This document shows, piece after piece, positions 53,231 to 63,589 of a DNA stretch of 64,000 nucleotides. The stretch lies in contig OW119923.1 in NCBI GenBank assembly GCA_933210815.1, forward strand, positions 95,775,474 through 95,839,473, in the 5' to 3' direction. Source of the stretch: Meta bourneti. Taxonomy: Eukaryota; Arthropoda; Arachnida; Araneae; Tetragnathidae. Below the pieces are notes generated by a model. It was not told where the DNA came from. It saw only the letters and a list, made by a program, of their open reading frames with translations, and searched no databases. The translations under genes were made by a program, and so were the position numbers. The first letter of the stretch is position 1. Every line of letters starts with the position of its first letter.

Positions 53231-54143
53231 TCGTGACTCAGACGATTAAACAGTTTATATGAACTGCATTTCTCATCATGAATATAAACATTTAGCGGCT
53301 CCGATAAAATATTTAACGAGTTTCCGCTCTAAGCTGACGATGCATTACGCAAAGGTTGCTGAAATTGAAATTTATATTTGAACCATTTGTACCGCAATTT
53401 GATGCTTTATTATGACCATACAATAATTAACGATGGAAAGAGATCTCTTCACTGTCTTGCGTAGTTTTTAAATCTGGGAAGCCATTTAGAAGACCACGAT
53501 CATAGTTTCTTCAGGAAATGTTATTTAGTTCATGCATTCTTGAACTCCTTTATTGCCTACATGCATTTGCTGTAACAATCCTTTTAGCTTAATTAAATCT
53601 CTAAGTTTACATGCAGATTTTTAAAATCATAACTCGAATTATGCCTGTATAGATTATTTATGCTTAAAGCATTTACGATCTAATCAAAATAACATTTCAT
53701 TTCATTATGTTCTCGTTAGTGCAATCTTATAGCAAAATCCGAATTAATCTAACAAGAACTGCAAATTGAAATTGATTTACAGTTAAATAAAACAATATGG
53801 ACATAACGCGATTCCAAATTAAAACTTGAATAATGCATACATAAATTTCCTCTGACACTAATTTTGTTGAATATTATGCATGACCATTCTCATTTTACGA
53901 GCTTAAAAAGGAAACTAATCACGTTTGGAGTAATGGATATACTTCTACATCAAAGCCATCTCAACTACATAAATATAATCATCTAATCCAGACTAAGAAA
54001 TTATGCGTAAAGATGCTTTTATTAATAAAACCAGCATCTAAAGTAAAATGTTTTCTATTCACACAGGTTCATAATGAAGGACAGTAATTATGATCTAGCA
54101 GTAACACGGGGGTATGAGAGAGAAACTTATTCCTGCAGAGAAA
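53231..54143. other. AT-rich, nothing recognised
   Basis: About 50 bp before MITE L (from 54100) resemble the flank before MITE K (from 52020), so part of the flank may be an older duplicate. Confidence 0.5.
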
Positions 54144-54330
54144 TTCACCGATCTGGTGGTTCTCTCGACGAGTTATCTCGTCTTTAGCAAGATTGACAGA
54201 TTTTGATGAACGAGATATCTCGCCATTTGAAGAAAACTGATCAGACCCGATCTCGACATCACAAAAAATTGGTAATATCTTGACGAGATATCACATCATT
54301 AGCGGAATTGAGATATCTCGATAGGCATAG
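54144..54330. mobile_element. TTAA-MITE L, decayed
   Basis: TTCACCGATCTGGTGGTTCT then CTCGACGAG at the left; four eroded units; the right end is missing. Confidence 0.72.
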
Positions 54331-54361
54331 ACCTTCTACTGAAATAGACGAAGCACGTGGT

Positions 54362-54772
54362 TAGGTAGGTATTTAATTAACGTCGTACTCGAGGCAACAC
54401 AAGGGGCTATTGACGACGGTCCGGGATCAAATCCCAATGGAACGATCAAGGAAAACACCATGTAATTTTGAACCACGGTGAGATGACGAGGTCACACCTG
54501 AGCTGGCACCCCACTCTCCAAACTTCCACACCACGCCAACGTGAGGACATTTGAGGCCACAACAGATTTAAAGCGCCCCAGCCTAATTGTACACGACGGT
54601 CTTTGGTTTGAATCGAACTCGCAACCCTCCGGTTGCTAATTCGTTATTCTTCCAACAGGGTACCGCGGCGGGTTCAAAATTACGAAGTGTTGTCCTCGGA
54701 TCTTTCCTACTGGATTCAATCAATAGCCAGTTGTGTTGCTCCCAGTACGACGTTAATTCACTTACCTTCCAA
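54362..54772 (-). repeat. SINE-A copy 26 with an inverted second tail
   Basis: 54362-54668 is a full-length minus-strand copy (tail TTAGGTAGGTATTTAATTAA, head TTCCAACAGGGTACCGCGG). At 54669 it switches directly into the 3' third of a plus-strand copy (GTTCAAAATTACGAAGTGTT to GTACGACGTTAATTCAC). Confidence 0.87.
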
Positions 54773-55227
54773 CTAAATACATAACTGTATACAATATTTG
54801 GGGTATATTTTGAAACCGGCCAGTATAATTTTATTTAATAAAGGAAACAAAATTACAAACTGATGGAGAGACCCGCGGAGTGCTTTGAAATTAAGAAATT
54901 TAAATAATCCCATCTCTTCTAAAGAAAAAATTACCTCTTACACAGGAAATTTAATTATAAATATAGAATATAGCCTAGAGACTTTTCCTGCGATCTTTCG
55001 AAATTTGTTGGAGCCTGCAAATGAAAATTCGGCAGTCATTTTTGTGGATTGCAGGAAATGGATACTGTGCACATAATTAACGAAATGGTACACCAAAATG
55101 GTTTCGCATAACTAATTAATTTCAATACGAGAAACTAGAGTTTAATTAAGAGTTTTGCAAAAATTCACACATCCATTTCAAATACTCGAACCCATTAGAA
55201 ATTCTTATTGAATTTCCATTTTCTAAG
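54773..55227. other. AT-rich, nothing recognised
   Basis: No supported feature. Confidence 0.5.
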
Positions 55228-55556
55228 GGCCACGGTAGCCCAGTTGGAAGAGCAACCTCAGGGTTGGGAGTTATAAACTCGAACCAGACGAAGAACGTCG
55301 TTACCCAAACAGGGGCTGGAGCATGTTAAATCAGTCGTGGCCTCAAATGTCCTCCCGTTAACATGGTGTGGAAGTTTGGAGAGTGGGGTGCCAGCTCAGG
55401 TGTGACCTCGCCATCTGACAGTGGCTCAAAATTACGTGGTGCTGTCCTCGGATCTTTCCCTTCGGGTTTGATCCCGTACCGTCGCAAATAGCCTATTGAG
55501 ATGCTCCAGTGCGACGTTATGTAAAATATCTACTTACCTACCCAACGGTAGGTAAG
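55228..55556 (+). repeat. SINE-A copy 27, full length
   Basis: Head GGCCACGGTAGCCCAGTTGG with a short deletion before box B, body, tail GTAAAATATCTACTTACCTA CCC. After the tail a short inverted GGTAGGTAAG plus CATCCGACCGCGGTTCAAAA piece of another copy is attached. Confidence 0.88.
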
Positions 55557-55599
55557 TATTCATCCGACCGCGGTTCAAAACTAATAGACTCCAACTATA

Positions 55600-56246
55600 C
55601 AGGGTGAGTCTAAATTCTTTTTACAAAATAAGAGGGGTGATAGTACCCATCCAGACGAGTCATAATTACCATGGAACATAGGGTCGCATTCCACTCTGAG
55701 GCAGAAAAGAGTAAAGTCGAAACGCGTCGAGCATGAACAAGTCATCGCCTCTGACGTCGTTTTGTACTTGCCTACGTAGCATATCTCCTAAGAAAGATGG
55801 ATCGGATGTGGCGGACCTGTGGCTTGGCCTCACCGGACCTCAACCCATTGGACTTTTTCTTCTGGGCGCACATGAAATCTTTAGTGTACCAGACGTCTGT
55901 GGACTCGGCTGAAGATCTCGCAGCGAGAATCGGTGTTGCCGCAGACAAAATGAACACAACACCAGGAATCTTCGAGAGCCAGTCATTCCTTCACCGGTGT
56001 GAACTGTGCAACGACACGCGTGGCCGCCACTTTGAGCACTTGCTGTCAGTTTTGCTTTGATCAATAAATCAGATTGTGCAACTTTTGGTATCGTTCATTC
56101 GCTTTCCCAACACTGTTGAAATTCTAATTGTACTCTTTTCTGTCTCTCAGAGCGGAATGCGACCCTATGTTCCATGGTAATTATTGCTCGTCTGTATGGG
56201 TACTATCGCCCCTCTTATTTTGTAAAAACTATTTAGACTCACCCTG
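55600..56246 (+). mobile_element. Non-autonomous Tc1/mariner-type element with ~118-bp inverted ends
   Basis: CAGGGTGAGTCTAAATTCTT starts the left end (55600-55718); its reverse complement ends at 56246. The pairing over ~118 bp has only a few differences (GGGGTGATAGTACCCAT, CCATGGAACATAGGGTCGCA). TA flanks both sides. Length 647 bp, consistent with a deletion derivative. Confidence 0.88.
55797..56060 (+). pseudogene. C-terminal transposase remnant
   Basis: The product holds GLASPDLNPLDFFFWAHMKS, the block with the last catalytic Asp of mariner-type (DDD) transposases. Then comes LVYQTSVDSAEDLAARIGVA, a typical C-terminal helix region. The first two catalytic Asp residues and the DNA-binding domain are missing, so this is a 3' piece left by internal deletion of the element at 55600-56246. 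The apparent start Met is not the original one. Confidence 0.8.
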
Positions 56247-56687
56247 TATAAATGAGACGAAGTCGTTGGCAGAGTACACAAAATAAAATCCACACAGGGT
56301 TTAAAATAATAGTGACTGCAAACTATTAGCGAGGATTAGAACTATAAATAATAATCACCGACCTCCTATATATTAAGTTAGTGATTTGCATATTACAGGA
56401 ATTTGTGAATTGCCAGATCCCTAAACAAAATAACGATATCGAATAGGATGCATGTTAACTTAACATTCAAGTATACATAAAAACACTTTCGAACAATAGT
56501 TGAAAACTGGAGTATTCCGATTGCAAAGACTGACGTATTACTTTAAATACAAGTGCAATCCTAGAAAGGTGTGAGATCCAATAGATTCGAATAGAAATAT
56601 CTAACAAAAACCACGATCAGATTCCGAGGTCCTCCTTCCCCTAAAAAGCTCTACACCTAACGGTGAGTAGGGAGGAGGTGGGTCTAG
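56247..56687. other. AT-rich, nothing recognised
   Basis: No supported feature. Confidence 0.5.
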
Positions 56688-56789
56688 ATGTCCTTGATCT
56701 TTCCCTTCGGGATTTATCCCGGACCGTCGCGAATAGCCCGTTGCGTTGCTCAAGTGCTATGCTAATTAACTACCTACTCACCTACCATT
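56688..56789 (+). repeat. SINE-A copy 28, tail fragment
   Basis: TTGATCTTTCCCTTCGGGAT, GGACCGTCGCGAATAGCCCG, tail ATTAACTACCTACTCACCTA. It lies just outside the left arm of the large inverted repeat. Confidence 0.85.
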
Positions 56790-57145
56790 TTCTATAACTT
56801 ACGATTCAGCCAAACAGCAGAATCTACAAAACGCTGCAGTTGAAAAAAGCGGATGTAGCTTGCAACAACCGAGATGAGTAAAGTAATGCGTGTAAAAGTT
56901 TAAATTAATGATGTTGTTTAGGTGTTATTACTCTCAACCAATCTATGAGTGGTGATGTTTAGACAATGGGCCGTTGTTAAGCGCCTAAGACGAAACTAGA
57001 CAGAAAGGAATGAATTCAAAGAATTTGAAATGTTTTCATCGGAGTGATCGATTGCCTACCATCCCGATTATTATATTTTGATACATGGTGGCCATAAAAA
57101 TAATTTTCACTCTTTGGAGGCATCCAGGCTAAGTCGAATAAACGG

Positions 57146-57465
57146 GGTTGGGTATTGGGTATTTCAATTAACGTCACACTGGAGCAACACAATGGGCTAT
57201 TGGTGACGGTCCGGGATCAATCCCAAAGGGAAAGATCCGAGGACAACACCACGTAATTTTGAACCACGGTCAGATGACGAGGCAACACCTGAGCTGGCAC
57301 CCCACTCTCCAAACTTCCACACCACGCCAACGTGAGGACATTTGAGGCCACGACAGATTTAACGTGCACCAGCCCCCTTTGTACACGACGGTGTTTGGCT
57401 GGATTCGAACTCGCAACCCTTCGGTTGCTAGTTCGTTACTCTTCCAACCGGGCCACCGCGGCCCT
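57146..57465 (-). repeat. SINE-A copy 29, the reference copy with 12-bp target duplication
   Basis: This is the least degraded copy. The tail side GGTATTGGGTATTTCAATTA leads to GTCACACTGGAGCAACACAA; the head side has GGATTCGAACTCGCAACCC (box B, reversed) and CTTCCAACCGGGCCACCGCG (box A, reversed). TCGAATAAACGG flanks it at 57134-57145 and 57466-57477. The uninterrupted sequence is present in the right arm of the inverted repeat, giving an empty-site control. Length 320 bp. Confidence 0.95.
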
Positions 57466-57487
57466 TCGAATAAACGGAATGGAACCA

Positions 57488-57775
57488 AGTTAGGTACTTT
57501 AATAACGTCGCACTGGAGGCAACACAACGTGCTATTGGCGACAGTATGGGACAAATCCTGATGGGAAAGGAGAACACTTCGTAATTTTGAACCACGGTCA
57601 GATGATGTAGTCAACACCGGAGTTGGCACCCCACTATCCAAACCCAATATTTGGGGTCACCATAAATTTAACTTTCATCAACCCCCACGTAGGTCGTCGG
57701 TTGGATCCAGTTTCAAACTCGCAACCCTCCGGTTGCTAATACTCTACTCTTCCAACCGGGCTACCGGCGCCCCCA
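57488..57775 (-). repeat. SINE-A copy 30
   Basis: Tail TTAGGTACTTTAATAACGTC, body with a deletion after AACACTTCGTAATTT, head TTCCAACCGGGCTACCGGCG. A 7-bp CCAAGTT repeat is visible at both edges; the right arm of the inverted repeat again shows the empty site. Confidence 0.9.
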
Positions 57776-57887
57776 AGTTTGGTAGAGACTTGAAGACATG
57801 GAAGAGGTATTCCGCAAAAACTTCCTTCGGCTTAATCCATATTCGTAACTACTAATGTAGCTTTAATTCCTATATTCCTTAAATTAA

Positions 57888-58010
57888 ATTCATCTGACCA
57901 TGGATCAAAATTGCGTGGTGTTGTCCTCGGATCTTTCCCTTCGGGTTTGATCCCTGACCGTCGCCAATAGCCCATTGCTCCAGTGCGGCGTTAATTAAAA
58001 TACCTACCTA
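57888..58010 (+). repeat. SINE-A copy 31, tail half at the centre of the inverted repeat
   Basis: CATCTGACCATGGATCAAAA to GCGGCGTTAATTAAAATACC TACC. It lies in the spacer between the arms. Confidence 0.87.
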
Positions 58011-58528
58011 TTCCATTGTTTTGTTTCATAAAAGTAGCTTTAATAAGAATTTTATGTGCTCTTAATACACAGAAAATATTTTACTTTAAGGGATATAGGA
58101 ATTAAAACTACATTAGTAGTTACGAACATGGATTAAGCCTACAGAAGTTTTCGCGGAATACATTTTCCACGCCTTCAAGGCTCACTACCAAACTTGGTTC
58201 CATTCCGTTTATTCGACTTAGCTACAGATGTCACCAAAGAGTGAAAGTTACTTTATGGCCCCCTGTGAATCAAAATATAGTAATCGGAATGGCAGACAAT
58301 ATATCACATCGAGGAAAAACTTTCAACAAATTCTTTGAATCCACTTCTTTGTGGATAGTTTCATTTAAGGCGCTTAACGGCCTTTTGTCTAAACATCACA
58401 ACTCATAGAAGATCGGTTGACCGTAATAACGCCTAAACTTCATCATTAATTTAAACTTGTACATAATTCTTTATTTTTCTCTGTTGTTGCAAGCTAAATA
58501 CACTCTTTTTAACAGCAGTTTTCTAGGT

Positions 58529-58655
58529 CGGTAGGTATTTCAATTAACGTCGCATTAGAGCAACAGAACGGTCTATTGACCACATTCCGGGAGCAAACCG
58601 AAGGGAAAGATCCATTATTGTCCATTACTCTTCCAATCTGATGCCGCGTCCCTTT
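58529..58655 (-). repeat. SINE-A copy 32, large internal deletion
   Basis: Tail TCGGTAGGTATTTCAATTAA and head ATTACTCTTCCAATCTGATG are joined with most of the body missing. It abuts the right end of the inverted repeat. Confidence 0.82.
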
Positions 58656-60063
58656 ATCTATTGGAAACGAGTGTAGTTGGAAGAATACAATCATTGTGTT
58701 TCTAGAAAAATAAGATGAAGCTTGCTTATAGATTTGTAATCCATGAGGCTCATCACATATATTGAATCTTTAAACGGATTCAAAGTAAAATATAAGTGAA
58801 TCTCAATTGCATGGCCAAATTGTAATACGCCATAGATCGTGTAGTACACAAAGTGTTTTTCGAAAACGAATGCAGTCGTATCTAAAGATAGCAAGGATTG
58901 GATTGGATGTTGGGGTTTTATGACGCAGGGTCCAAAAGTGGACAAGCTGAGCCAAACACGAGACAGACTAAAGATAGAAAGAAAATAAAATGATAAAAGA
59001 TAGACATCCCATAAAAATGCTTGACGTATTGGGATGTGACAAGTACGTCAGTTTGAGTGAGCAGGCTCTTATATTATTCCGACCACGCTACTTTCGTCCA
59101 TAAGAATGACTGAAGGATTAGATTATACTCGTAATTCAATTCACATAAGAATTGTATACCAGGCTATTGCCCCTGAAAGCTGCACACAGCCACAACCATT
59201 AAAGCACTCTACCATTAACAGTCTGGGAAATGTCTGACAAATGATACGAATGTATAAAAGATTATCTTTATCCACAAAAACTGTTCTTTTTCTGTACGTC
59301 GAACTGTTATATGGCATACCCAACTTCAGTTGTGCGTATACATTAGAAGATTTTGTCTTATTTTGACTTTAAAAATCCTGTTTTTTACAATGGGTCATTG
59401 TTTCGTGCGTAATATCATTTCTGTGTGAAAAAATCAAATTAAGCTAGTCATTAATTATCTAATTTAGATTTAATTAGCATGTTTTTAATACTGATACTTC
59501 AAATTCTAATTTGTTTACAAAGACAATTCTTATTGGAAATTATTCTTGATTTTTTTTAATCTCCATCCAGTCGCTGGAAGGAATAGTTTTTTTTACAACT
59601 TTTTCAACAACGAAGATTTTTTGAGGAAGCTTAACATTTAAAAATCAATTAAAAATTAATTTCTTAACTAATAACTGAAAATCAAACATCCACTGTATTA
59701 TATAGATTATAATGATACAAAAATAATTACAATAGATCAATTAATTGTTGAGTTATCACTGTTTGAACCAAGCATACTATTGAAAATACTCAGTTCTTCA
59801 GAATTGAGTTTAAAGTTTTGGAAACATGTCTGTACTGGTGACAGTATCTAACGAAAAACCCTTGTAGCTAGAAAGCTATTTGGAATATTTACAAGACCTT
59901 GGGGTATCGTTTGAAAACTGAGGAGTTGGAAAATATTTTTAAGCAATGAAAATAGACATTCTGGTCGATTTTCGTGATTTCTAGGGTATACATACGCCTT
60001 AAACACTATTCAAAAATACGAATAGCTTCAGAAACATCGATAGATGAATTCTAATTGAATAGG
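58656..60063. other. AT-rich; SINE-B tail piece at 58900-58970
   Basis: GGGGTTTTATGACGCAGGGT and GGACAAGCTGAGCCAAACAC resemble the tail region of SINE-B in the same orientation as the other copies. The remainder shows nothing. Confidence 0.5.
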
Positions 60064-60208
60064 AAGTCGCGGTAGCCAGGTTGGTAGAATAACGAATTAG
60101 CAATCGGAGAGTTACGATTTCTAAACTTGTAAACCGTCTTCAACCAAAGAACGCCGTGCACACGAAGGCTGGTGCATGTTAAACCTTCGTGACCTCAAAT
60201 TTCTATAT
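60064..60208 (+). repeat. SINE-A copy 33, head half
   Basis: GTCGCGGTAGCCAGGTTGGT to CGTGACCTCAAATTTCTATA, cut by the long-TIR element at 60211. Confidence 0.85.
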
Positions 60209-60210
60209 AT

Positions 60211-60776
60211 CGGATGATTCAAAAGTAACAGAAAAAGCAAAAATTCAATAATTCGAAAAGTATAGACATTCGCACTGTGCGGTTTTCACAGAAATGCACA
60301 GAAAGACATTAGATTTTTTTTTAACAACGAAAATTTTTATTGCCAGAATAGTTACATTTGTCACCGAAAGGTGGCGCTGTAGCTGTCCTTGAGCAAGGGG
60401 GCTACTTGAAGTTACAGGTGTACAGAGGTCGCTCATTGTCCATTGTAAAGAAGCTATTAGCCATCATCTGACAGGAATTACAGCTGAAACCCTTTTCGAT
60501 GCTGTGCAGTGTCGTGCTTCGTCTGACTGCCATTGTCATGTCTGACGGCTATCACATTGAACTTTTGTAATCCTAGCTGCGTTGCGAACTGTAAAAACTA
60601 TTGACACAACTGAAGCGCCACCTTTCGATAGCAAATGTAACTATTCTGGCAATAAAAATTTTCGATATTAAAAAAAAATCCCATGGCTTTCTGTGCATTT
60701 CTGTGAAAAACGCACAGTGCGAATGTATACTTTTCGAATTATTGAATTTATACTTTTTTTGACTTGGATCATCCTG
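60211..60776. mobile_element. MITE with ~175-bp inverted ends
   Basis: Left CGGATGATTCAAAAGTAACA, with AATTCAATAATTCGAAAAGT, CATTCGCACTGTGCGG and GCCAGAATAGTTACATTTG; the same series occurs in reverse complement at the right, ending GACTTGGATCATCCTG. The arms are ~175 bp at high identity, with TA on both sides (60209-60210, 60777-60778). No coding remnant lies in the ~215-bp middle. Probably an IS630-Tc1-mariner derivative (inference from TA). Confidence 0.85.
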
Positions 60777-61077
60777 TACTTAGTTCTCTTAACGTTACGA
60801 TTTACCGAATTATAAAGGACGAAGAAGTATTTGATACTGATCTTTTGCGATACAAGCATTGAACATCTACTTTTCTTATTTTTAAAAAAAGATCTTGCGT
60901 TAGCCCAAGTTGTGTGCTTAAGAATTTAAGCTTTTCATTATAAGGGAAGAAAAGCACAGTATCGATCTTCAGCAAACTCGTTCAGTTCCATGTCTTTTTT
61001 ATACCTCCTGTGCTTCCAAAGTTCATGTGCAGTTTCTAAATCCCATTGGAAGGGCAGACTTTAGCAAAAAACTCCTC
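60777..61077. other. AT-rich, nothing recognised
   Basis: No supported feature. Confidence 0.5.
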
Positions 61078-61330
61078 TTAAACGTACGTATCGTCGTTTT
61101 ACTATCAAAAACTCGTAAGACTTCAAATCAAACTTCTTCAGGAACGATAAAAAATTGGATACCGAATTGTAGACTAGTTATGAAATACGAAGTTTGAAAT
61201 AAATTCACTGATAAGGCTTTATAACGGATGTAGACTGGAACTTTTGAGACAAGTTTAGTGAACAATGGTAACCAAACACTATTATAACTCATAAACCAAG
61301 AAAAGTGGAATTTCGTAGTTGTAGTAAAAC
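61078..61330. repeat. Dispersed repeat Z, copy 2
   Basis: TATCGTCGTTTTACTATCAA, TTCTTCAGGAACGATAAAAA and AATTCACTGATAAGGCTTTA pair with the copy at 24440-24655. This copy has no MITE, so it shows the empty site for MITE F. Confidence 0.65.
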
Positions 61331-61344
61331 GATAGTATATTTAG

Positions 61345-61660
61345 TAGGTAGGTATTTTAACTAACGTCGCACTGGAGTAACACAACTGGCTATTAACGAC
61401 TGTCCGGGATTAACCCCTGAAGGAAAAGATCGAGATAACACCACGTAATTTTGAACCACGGTCAGATGACGAGGTCAACATCTCAGCTGGCACTCCATTC
61501 TTCAAACTTCCACACTACGCCAACGTGAGGACATTTGAGGCCACGACAGATGTAACGTGCACCAGCCCCCTCTGTACACGACCGTCTTTGGTTGGATTCG
61601 AACTCGCAACCCTCCGGTTGCTAGTCCGTTACTCTTCCAACCGGGCTACCGCGTCCCTAC
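61345..61660 (-). repeat. SINE-A copy 34, full length, well preserved
   Basis: Tail GTAGGTAGGTATTTTAACTA, body, head TTCCAACCGGGCTACCGCGT. A diverged duplication ACGATA(GT)ATATTT flanks both sides (near 61329 and 61659). Confidence 0.92.
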
Positions 61661-61829
61661 GATATATTTGGATATTTTAAAAGTAGTATTATAAATTACA
61701 TAGTTTTTATGATATTGTATTTTAATAAATGAAGACTACATTTGGTTAAAATTGTTTCTCTGGAGGCATCATGCTATTTCCGAGTTGTGTATTTTTGCTT
61801 TTACCACACAACATACACCTAATTTCGTG

Positions 61830-62130
61830 GTAGTTGAATGTACGTCTCACTGGAGCAACACAACGGACAATTGACGGCATTCGGATAAATACCAAAGGGA
61901 AAGATTCGAGAGTATCTCGTAATTTTGGATCACGGTCGGATGACGAGATCAACATCGCAGCAAGATCCCATACTCCAAACGTAGAAAACGCAAGTGCATT
62001 TCAGGTCACGACAGATTTAACATATACCAGCTCCCACGTACACGACAGTCTTTGGTTGGAACGAGTTTCGGACTCGCAACCTTCCGGTTCCTAATTCGTG
62101 ACTCTGCTAACTGAACTACCTTGGCCTCCA
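61830..62130 (-). repeat. SINE-A copy 35, full length with target-site duplication
   Basis: TAATTTCGTG occurs at 61820-61829 and 62131-62140. The copy is diverged (head GACTCTGCTAACTGAACTAC), so the insertion is old although its flanks are kept. Confidence 0.9.
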
Positions 62131-62159
62131 TAATTTCGTGACACGTAATACACTCAAGG

Positions 62160-62436
62160 GTGGTCGGTTGTTCGAGGTTTTATGGCGCAAAGGCCATATT
62201 TAGCCCTTGCGTGTGTGTATGTCTATTACTTGATATTGTATGTCTTGTGTCTGGGCCATATTTGGCCATGCTACCCCAGACACAAGACATACAATATCAA
62301 GTAATAAACATACACACACAATGAAAGTTTTACTGTCACAGAAGAGAGAAATACATCCAGGGAGGAATGCATCTGACAGGAACCGAACCTGCTCCTACAA
62401 CTCGAAGGTTTCTAGCGCAGTGGGCATACGACGGCC
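62160..62436 (-). repeat. SINE-B copy with internal palindrome and target-site duplication
   Basis: GTTTTATGGCGCAAAGGCCA tail, AGAAGAGAGAAATACATCCA and a tRNA-like AACTCGAAGGTTTCTAGCGC head. Flanked by CGTAATACACT(C/A)AAGG at 62144-62159 and 62437-62452. Between tail and body there is an inverted duplication of 44 bp (62211-62254 and 62276-62319). Confidence 0.87.
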
Positions 62437-62535
62437 CGTAATACACTAAAGGAAAATTCTAACTAGTTTAACAATCACTGTCAAGGAACACGACAATATC
62501 AAGCCGAGCTACAGCCAACTAGTTTTTGGTGTTGT

Positions 62536-62589
62536 AATGGTAATGGTAATTAATTAACGTCGCACTGGAGAAACACAACGGGCTATAAC
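62536..62589 (-). repeat. SINE-A copy 36, tail piece
   Basis: GTAATGGTAATGGTAATTAA tail (GGTAAT type), then CGCACTGGAGAAACACAACG and GGCTATA. Confidence 0.82.
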
Positions 62590-62692
62590 TAGTTTTGGGA
62601 TATCCAGTCATCAAAATTTTATCAAAAGTATTAATTCATTATGATATCACACACACAACAGGTTACAACTATATTAACAACTATATTTATTT

Positions 62693-62999
62693 TCGTCATC
62701 TGACCTTCGTTCAAAATTACGATGAGTTGCCCTCGGTAGCTAGTTATTTTAATTATCGTGCACTGGAGCAACACAACGGGCTATTGGCGACGGTCCGCGA
62801 TCAAGCCCCAAGGAAAAGACCCGATGAAAACACCACGTAATTGTGAACCACTGTCAGATGACGAGGCAACACCTGAACTGGCACCCCACTCTCCAAACTT
62901 CAACACCACGCCAACGTAAGGACTTTTGACGCCACGACATATTTAACGTATACCAACCCCCGTGTACACGAGTCTTTAGTTGGACCGAGTTTTCAACTA
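62693..62999 (-). repeat. SINE-A copy 37, preceded by an inverted fragment
   Basis: A 45-bp plus-strand piece (CGTCATCTGACCTTCGTTCA to GCCCTCGG) is followed at 62739 by a minus-strand copy (TAGTTATTTTAATTATCGTG to GGACCGAGTTTTCAACTA) lacking the outer head. Confidence 0.85.
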
Positions 63000-63090
63000 T
63001 ACATTAGTTATGTAATAAATTGTCGAGACTTGTTTTCTTGGTCATTCGATAAGACGCGACAATTAACTTTCGATTAAGATAATCGATAGT

Positions 63091-63335
63091 AGGTAGGTAT
63101 TTGAATTAGAGTCGTACTGGAGCTATCGGTGACGGTCTGGGATCAAGCCCTAAGGGAAAAATCCGAGGACAACACCATGTAACTTTGAATCACGGTCAGG
63201 ACAAAGTCGCACCTGAACTGGCACCCCACTCTCGTGTTGCCTTTGGATCGTTCCATTCAAGATTGGTCCCGAAACCGTCGCCAATAGCCCGCTATTTAAC
63301 TCCATTCCGACGTTAATTTAACTACCTACCTACTA
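63091..63335. repeat. SINE-A copy 38, inverted double tail
   Basis: A minus-strand tail half (63091-63233, GTAGGTAGGTATTTGAATTA to GCACCCCACTCTC) switches directly to a plus-strand tail third (63234-63335, GTGTTGCCTTTGGATCGTTC to ACTACCTACCTAC). The result is a ~245-bp palindrome-like unit with TAGG tails on both ends. Confidence 0.87.
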
Positions 63336-63589
63336 TATTTACTTTAGCCTACATCTGATATTCACACTATGCGTAAAAAACAACAGCAACTCAGATGTGT
63401 TTAGTTCGAATTGGATCTCTAAAACGACCCGACTAAAGCTGCTGAAATCGGATGCCCCGTGGGAAGTTTAAAATGGTACCCCAGTTCATTTTTTCCAAAG
63501 GAGTGTTTGGGGTACTTAGAAATAAACTACACTATTTTCTCTCTGGTGAGCTCTGGTTGGAAAAGAAAACAGCTTGATACGACGTTGAT
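63336..63589. other. Unassigned
   Basis: No repeat or gene recognised. Confidence 0.45.

Larger units (their letters stand above)
56833..58533. repeat. Large imperfect inverted repeat, ~440-bp arms
   Basis: The left arm (56833-57133, 57466-57487, 57776-57886) pairs with the right arm (58086-58533). Matching marks include AGCTTGCAACAAC and GTTGTTGCAAGCT, TGATGTTTAGACAA, TTTTCACTCTTTGG, TCGAATAAACGG, and AACTACTAATGTAG. The left arm is broken by two SINEs and a third lies in the centre. Identity is around 80% by eye. It could be a foldback-type transposon or an inverted segmental duplication. Confidence 0.82.
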
